A DNA stretch of 64,000 nt from Oxyruncus cristatus (taxonomy: Eukaryota > Chordata > Aves > Passeriformes > Cotingidae). The translations under genes were made by a program, and so were the position numbers. The stretch covers positions 1 to 64,000 of the forward strand of contig VXAY01005875.1 in NCBI GenBank assembly GCA_013399855.1, written 5' to 3'. This document shows positions 57,532-64,000 of the stretch, in pieces. Each line of letters opens with the position of its first letter. Position 1 is the stretch's first letter. Below the pieces are notes generated by a model. That model was not told the DNA's origin. It searched no databases and saw nothing but the letters and a program-made list of their open reading frames with translations.

Positions 57532-60500
57532 GCGATCTAGCAAAAATGTTTAGCTGATGGGAACATGTAGTGGGGAAAGGGAAAGCTGGAAGGTGGGCTG
57601 GCTTTGGGAGTGGGATATTCATAGCAAGTGGAATAGGGGAAAAGAAAGCTTCAAAAACAGCTTATTGCAAATCCCTCTGAGGGGACTGATAAAAGCAACC
57701 TCATGTAAGAAAGTGGGCTAAACCCCCAAAGGCCGTTAAACATTTTCAGGACATTTTCCCCTTTTAACTTTAATGGAAGTTTTCCCAGTTAGGCTTTTGT
57801 GCTGAAAAAATCGAGGTAGTCGTGTACATTTTTACAGATGGCCACAAGGTGCCCCCATTCACTATTTAACAGCAGCTCTTTACAAGCCCCATCCTCTCGT
57901 CCTTATATGTGCTTTTTCACTGGAACTCGGAGCATTGAGTCCTCCCACCTTAACTTTTCACTGAGTGTCTGCCCTGGGTGCAAAGAATTGGGAATGGGGA
58001 CTCTTGTATTTACAGGATGCAGTGATTCCTGAGGCAGAGCAGTGACACAGGGTCTCAACAGCAGGTCTCAACAAGCAGTTTCTCTGCCACTGTCAGTTCT
58101 CTGCAGCATTATTTGGAGGGTCTTTGAGGGTCCTTTCCCTTGCTGAGGGTGAGGTAATGCAGGGTTTGCCAAATGTGTCTGAGCGTCCCAGCGTGTGCCT
58201 TCGGAACAGCAATATCCCTGTGTGCCCCATGTGAAATGAAGTTGTAGGACATTGGCTGATGGGCATTTCATGGCAAAACCAGACCTCCCACCTCTGCTGC
58301 TTTGCAGACACTCTCCTTTTGTGCTGCCCTCAACCCAAGCCATGCCTGTCCTCCTTTGTGACCTTCTCCTGAGCTGGATTCTGCAGCTATTGCAGTGGTG
58401 TGGAACAGCTCCTTGTTTTCCTGTGTCCTGCTGTGACCATGTGAGTTTTCTGGTGGGCCAAACCACCTCCTTCCTGAATAGCTCCCCAGGAACAGGGCTA
58501 AGCCTCAGGGCTTCCTTTTCCCTTCATATTTCTCTGGCTACAGCTGCCCCTCACCTGTGGTGCGCTCAGCCTGCTCCTTCGCTCTCCCTTCAAGGCCACG
58601 GGCGGCATGGAAGCTGGAGCTCTCCTGACATTTGCTTTCCTTCAAAACACAGCAAATGTTGAGGTGGGATTCACCTTTATTGCTCCTCAAAGGGAGAGGG
58701 ATGTTTCTTCAACCACCCCACTCATCAGCAAGTGTGGGGTGTCTCTGGCAGCTTCTGAAAGCTCCTGTAGTTGCCACATGGAATAGGCCTCTGAGGACAA
58801 TGTTCAGTTAGTGTTTAAAGCTAAACTGCACCAATGCTCTCATTTGAGATGACTTAACCTGAGGTGGGAGTGAAATCAGGGATCTGTACCCAAGTGTGCA
58901 GTTGGGAGGCAGGTGTTTTTGATCTTCCCCATCTATTTCCCTCTACTGAAGTGTTTGTAGAAGGATCTTTTACTGAAGCCTTTCTTCTTCTGTCCCTCTG
59001 CTTTGCCAGGAACTCATTACCACACAAAATCTTCAGAAGAGGACTTAAAAAGTGCTTTTATTTGGAACATTGTGGCTGTATCTTCAGTTTTTGGTCTCAG
59101 CTGCACAGCTTCTTGCAGAGAGCAGTCAAGTATAAAATACCCACTGACCTGTTTATTTGTGTCCCTGTTGATTCCAGGCAGTTTGGCTGGCCAGGCAGAT
59201 CAGCTCTGTGATTTCTCTTGAATGCTTTATTTATAGCACACAGATTCTGTCTTTGGTCCTCAAGCAGTGTAGCCTCCCTTCCGTCAAGGGGGTGAAACAC
59301 TGATGGGCCAGATCCAGCAGATACATATCACCTGTAGGCACATCCGATCTCCACAGATCCAGGATCTAGTCAGCTGATCGTGCTGATGTCTTATCGTTAT
59401 CTTCCTCAATAGCAGTTCTTCATCAGCTGTGAAGGCAGCAAGGGTATGAGGCAGATCATATTGTGTATTTTCAACAGAAAGCTGCTGTTGAAATGCTGTA
59501 CATTTAATTTTTTTAAGGAAGCTTTCCTCTTGCCCTGCTACTCAGTGTGAGGTTTTCAGGAGCAAGGCAGGGCCGTGTTTGTGGGAGTCGACCTCCCTGA
59601 AGTGACTGCCAGTGCTCCTGTTAAATCCAACAACTCCTGCAGCTCTTTCATCATCTGGAGCTCCCTTGTATATGCTGCGGTTGGGGCTAGAGCTGCAAAT
59701 CAGCTCTGTGGCAAGCAATTACTTCACTGTAACTTTACTTAACAGGTTATTCTTGAGATGACCTTGGATTTTTTATCTCTGATTGATGTGACAAGTATGA
59801 TCTTGGATATGATTTATACTTCCCCCATGGAATTTGTGATGCACTGGGCTTGCAGAGCCACAAGTTTTGTTCCTTTCATCTCTTAGTGCTTTTCCTGGCT
59901 CTCAGTCTTCCCTCCTGCATAAATTTGGCTGAGGAGGATTAGCTCTCCTTCAGTCTGGAGCCCCGCAGCATGTTTTCCGTGTTGCCTAAAAGGCTCAGTG
60001 AGATCTGTCTCCCCTTCTTATGAGGAGTGTTTTGTCTCCCCACTCTGCTTCCGTCAGTCCAGGGAATGAGAGGCTGAAAGCTGGAAATACAGCAAATCTG
60101 CCTCAAATCATCAAGAAGATATTTTGCTATTAGAAGGGGATTTGGGAATGGGAGTAGTATCCATATTTGTTTGTGGTCTCTCCACAGTTCACTCCCATTT
60201 TCTGCAGTTCAGGCTCTGCATGCTCCTGTATTTTGGAGACCTTTGGCATGGGGGATAACTCTGCAGGGATAACTGTGAAGTGTATAAATCACCATGCAGA
60301 ATGGATAAAGGCTAAAAAAGAAAGTGCCCCCCTGTTTGGAATGGCTCTATCTTAGATAGGAAGCACCCAGGTGTTTTTAAGGATCTGTTATTTTGTTGTT
60401 TACAAAGCACCCAGAGGCTGACGTTACACACTCTAAAGTCTCTGGTATAAAGCTGAAACAAACTTTCTTTGCACTGTAAGGATGGCCACTATTTTTTATT

Positions 60501-61059
60501 CCATCCTTGTCCTGTCACAGGTCCCCCTGGGATAAGTAAGTTGGATTTCACAACGAGCTGAGGCCAACAATAACCTTAATTTCTTCAGGGTTATTTTCAT
60601 GAGGAAGATGGATAATTTCAGGAAAAAGTACTGTTCTTATTCAGTGCTTGATTTAACAGTTCCAGGAGCATTTCCTGCCGCAGCCATCGGAGGGTTTGGG
60701 GATTAGAATTACATTTTTCATCCCAAATTCCCAAAATTCCTGCAGTGCTGCTGCGCCCCCTGCCGGAGTGAAGATGGTGTTACTGAATTCCTGATGTCCC
60801 AAAGTCTCTGAGCTCACTCTTCATTTGTATGCCCTGTTTATGCCCAAGGGACTCCTCAAGCACTGACTGACTCAGCTCCTAGCCTGGGGAGGGTGGAAAG
60901 TGGCCATAGTACAGTTGGTACAGGGAAAGTTTCAATGAATCTGCATTTTTCCCAAGGAGAGGGATTGAACTGAATGACATTCAGTGTAGATTTTTCTGTA
61001 TTTGACAATTTATTACCATTGGAATGGAAAGAGAAGCAACAGAGTTCCTTCACTTCAAG

Positions 61060-61517
61060 AAAGACGTGGAGGCACTGGAGCGTGTCCAGAGAAAGGGAAC
61101 AGAGCTGAGGAAGGGTCTGGAGCAGCAGGAGCAGCTGAGGGAGCTGGGGGGGCTCAGCCTGGGGAAAAGGAGGCTCAGGGGGGACCTTCTGGCTCTGCAA
61201 CTCCCTGACAGGAGGGGAGATCTGGGGGGGTGTCAGGCTCTGCTCCCAGGGAACAGGGACAGGAGGAGAGGGAACGGCCTCCAGCTGGGCCAGGGGAGGG
61301 GCAGGTGGGACATCAGGAGGAATTTCTCCCTGGAAGGGGTGGTCAGGCATTGGCAGGGGCTGCCCAGGGAGGTTTGGAGTCCCCATCCCTGGAGGTGTCC
61401 AGGGAAGGCCTGTCCGTGGCACTCAGTGCTCTGGGCTGGGGACAAGGTGGGGATGGGCACAGGGTGGACTTGGTGATCTCAGAGCTCTTTTCCAACTTAA
61501 TGATTCTGCGATTCAAA
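61060..61517 (+). repeat. CR1 LINE 3' fragment (long)
   Basis: Contains 'ggagctgggggggctcagcc', 'ggcctccagctgggccaggg' and 'cctggaggtgtccagggaag', ending 'aatgattctgcgattcaaaa'. The opposite-strand frame 60856-61422 is a shadow. Confidence 0.93.
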
Positions 61518-61876
61518 ATGGAAAGAGATTTATGGGGCTTTTTCTGTAGCTCTCTATGAAAGGCAGAGTTTCCCAGTTAGTTCCTGGTAGCTTGGTTGAC
61601 TGAAACTATGGCAACTGTAGCTGTTTTCCGGATCTTCGGAAAAGTTACCAGCTCTGTGGGACTTCCCAATGGGACAGAATGCCCCAGTGTAAAATGTTTC
61701 CTTCTTTCATGTTTCAGTGTTTCAGAGCTAACCAGAATTCTCTTGCGTGACAGAAAAAAATACACACTCGCTTTTTTAATTGTGGACTTAATTGTGAAAT
61801 GTCACCTTAAATAAAAATTTAATCTGAGCAGCAGTTCCCTAACAATTTGTATTAACATGTTCTCTTTAATGGCAGA

Positions 61877-62122
61877 GAGAATCTCAGAATCCCAGAATAG
61901 CCAGGGTTGGAAGGGACCTCTGGAGATCACCCAGTCCAACCCCCCTGCCAAGGCAGGGTTACCTGGAGCAGGTGACACAGGAATGTGTTCAGGGGGGTCT
62001 GGAATGTCTCCAGACAGGGAGACTCCACACCCTCCCTGGGCAGCTGTTCCTGTGCTCTGCCACCCTCATGGAAAGAAGATCTTCCTCATGGTGAGGTGGA
62101 ACTTGTGTTTTAGTTTATGGCC
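61877..62122 (-). repeat. CR1 LINE 3' fragment (different subfamily)
   Basis: 'gggttggaagggacctctgg' with 'agatcacccagtccaacccc' and 'gggagactccacaccctccc' is a reverse-oriented CR1 3' end of a type distinct from the other copies here. Confidence 0.9.
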
Positions 62123-63767
62123 AGAGCTCTGCCTCGGTGTTGTGTGGGGCTCTGAGCTGTGTAAAACAACCTGTTCAAGAGACTGAGGCACCTTAAAGGT
62201 ACAAACCAAAGCTTTCAACCCTCCGAGCCCGTCCTTGCTTCTGTCATTGCTGGCACGTGGCAGCCCCTGCCAGCACATGCTCATTGCTGCCACTGGGAGG
62301 ATTAAATCCAGCATTGCCCATTCCACGCCCTCGGGAATTAGATGCAGGGTTCCTGATTTGTGGGGCTGCCTTGGAGTTTTCATTTCCAACGCACTGAAAA
62401 GAAAAAAAAAAGTAGTCTGGCACCAAGAAGCAGGCTGGCTTTAAGAGTGGTACCAAGTATCACGGAGGTCTCATTAAAGTCTCCAACCCTGCAAACTGGA
62501 AGCAGCAGCCGTGGAAAATTTTAGCCAAGTGTTGGCCTGGTGCTTAAGCTTTCCATGATTCTCTGGGCCTTTAAGCCCCAGCACCTTTGCTCCAGTGATA
62601 TAAGACTTCCTTTTATTTTGCTACTTCTAGCCATAAGTGGGAGTTATTTAATGGGCATTAGTCACAATGTCATGGATATTATTCTGCTGATGCAACTTGG
62701 GAGCTTGTGTGACCTCCATCTGTGCTGGTGGCCATGTGGATTTGACCCCCTTTTCCTGCAGCATTTTGGATTTCCCTTTCTAATTCCTTAACGTCAAGTG
62801 AAGGCAGCAAATGGCAGTGGTCAGGCAGCATTCCGGGGCTGCTGAAGGAAACGAGCATGTTCTCCTCAGAGCTCCTGGCAGAGCTAAATAAAGATTTACA
62901 GGGCAAAAAGAAGGTGATGTAATGAACCTGACAGAAGTGGGACGGTAACTGGGAGGTATTAACAGGCAGGAATGTGCAGCATTATTGATCTGATTGCATT
63001 TAACAACCAGCAGATAAAGCTGCTAAAGTCGAGTTGGCTTTGGCAGCTGGGGACAGTAGAAATACCCTGAGCACACGTGCCGTGTGACCGCTCGAGTGAG
63101 AGATTGCTGTCTGCTGGGTAAAAGTGTTTATACTGCAGGAAACAGATTAAGTGGTGTTTTAACATTCAGGAAGAGAAAACGTGGTGGCTTAAAAGCAAAA
63201 AGCAGCCACCCCCACCCCCCCCAACGTAATTTCCTTGGGTTGGGGTGAGAAACGACTGTAAAGTGTATTTCACACAGCTTGTAATGGTAAATGAATTGCA
63301 GTGAAGAAAAACAGACTGCCCCACACAGTTTATGACACATAGCACTTCTTTTATTTTTGAAATAGTTTAAGGGGTCTAAGAATTCTTTTTCACACATTAA
63401 TTGGGAGAACAGAAAGCTGATAGTGTGATACAATCTGGGCTAGGCTCAGAAAAACGAACTTCTTACAGAAAAAAACCCACTTCTTCAGATAGTTTTTGTG
63501 TTGCCAAACAACCCCTACAGGCACATCTTTATCAAAAGTAAACCCTGCCTTTTCAGAAGAGAGGCCTGTCTTCCAGAAGGTCAGCTCTGAGCTACCTTTT
63601 GTATCCTTTTCATTTCATTGATGTTCAGCTTAGCTCCACCCCAGGGTGCAGAATATGTTCTGAATTTATTTCTCAGTCTCTGAATTTCAATTGTTCCCAA
63701 TTATTTCCAGACACAGGAAAGTGGAAATCTTGCACAGTCATGTCAATGGGTTTTGATAATGGAGTCT

Positions 63768-64000
63768 AAAAGGGACACCTTCCACTAGACCAGGTTGCTC
63801 CAAGCCCCATCCAACCTGGAGACCTTGGACACTTCCAGGGATGGGGCAGCCACAGCTTCTCTGTGCAATCTGTGCCAGGGCCTCCCCACCCTCACAGGGA
63901 AGAATTTCTTCCAATTTGCCATCTAACCCTGCCCTCTGTCAGTTTGAAGCCATTCCCCCTTGTCCAGGCACTCCAGGCTTTTGTAAATAGTCTCTTTCCA
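63768..64000 (-). repeat. CR1 LINE 3' fragment, cut by window end
   Basis: 'gggacaccttccactagacc', 'ggttgctccaagccccatcc' and 'aagaatttcttccaatttgc' are reverse-oriented CR1. The extreme 3' end (normally the tgattct repeat and the 'ccttaaag' block) is missing on the left side, so it is truncated there. Confidence 0.9.

Larger units (their letters stand above)
55846..64000 (+). other. TIAM1: TIAM1 intron 12, 5' part (runs off the window)
   Basis: About 8.2 kb without a recognisable exon. The next TIAM1 exons (linker to the DH domain) would carry acidic and serine-rich coding sequence, which I do not find here on either strand. CR1 pieces occur at 56217-56456, 57250-57531, 61060-61517, 61877-62122 and 63768-64000; the last is cut by the window edge. 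The stretch 57540-61050 shows no repeat I can name. Confidence 0.75.

Noticed and set aside
60856..61422. 188-residue minus-strand open frame
   Set aside because: Mostly antisense CR1 sequence.
1..64000. Endogenous retrovirus, CRISPR, tRNA or rRNA gene
   Set aside because: No paired long terminal repeats, gag/pol-like frames, regularly spaced repeats, or cloverleaf with A and B boxes that I could support.

Overview
The window is bird nuclear DNA carrying the 5' coding half of one gene, TIAM1 (T-cell lymphoma invasion and metastasis 1, a RAC-specific guanine nucleotide exchange factor), on the + strand. The bird assignment rests on many CR1 LINE 3' fragments in both orientations, no primate or rodent type repeats that I recognise, and conceptual exon translations very close to what I remember of vertebrate TIAM1. 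The species cannot be named from the sequence. No other protein-coding gene, rRNA, tRNA or CRISPR array is supported on either strand.

Layout: 1-12559 is upstream of the first definite coding exon and is presumably intron between 5' exons; it contains one exon-like, splice-bounded open segment (4494-4614). Twelve coding exons follow: 12571-13542 (exon part begins 12560), 25945-26392, 28361-28533, 32120-32344, 33692-33877, 36478-36624, 38688-38762, 39757-39927, 45776-45880, 47855-47936, 52397-52483 and 55621-55845. All junctions are AG/GT and phase-compatible. They add up to 2896 coding bases, 965 complete codons plus one base, compared with about 1591 residues for human TIAM1. From 55846 to the end is intron; the exons for the linker, catalytic DH domain, C-terminal PH domain and stop codon lie beyond the window.

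The encoded part runs, in order, through a myristoylatable, serine-rich N-terminal region (exons 1 and 2), the N-terminal PH domain (exons 2-4), a coiled coil (exon 4), the 'Ex' segment (exon 5), a basic linker (exons 6-7), the Ras-binding domain (exons 8-10) and the PDZ domain (exons 10-12). These are the targeting and regulatory modules; the exchange activity itself is encoded downstream.

The introns hold at least seventeen CR1 pieces, several homopolymer and microsatellite tracts, a polypyrimidine minisatellite, a 28-base tandem duplication, and a 7-base assembly gap at 37324-37330. The observations most worth following are the exon-like segment at 4494-4614, which would splice in frame to exon 1 and give an N-terminal extension that abolishes the myristoylation site; inverted CR1 pairs that bracket exons 4-5, 9-10 and 11-12; and a CR1 element apparently split by a segment of about 790 bases flanked by 21-base direct repeats. 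I see no sign of a previously undescribed multi-gene system; this is a typical vertebrate gene locus.
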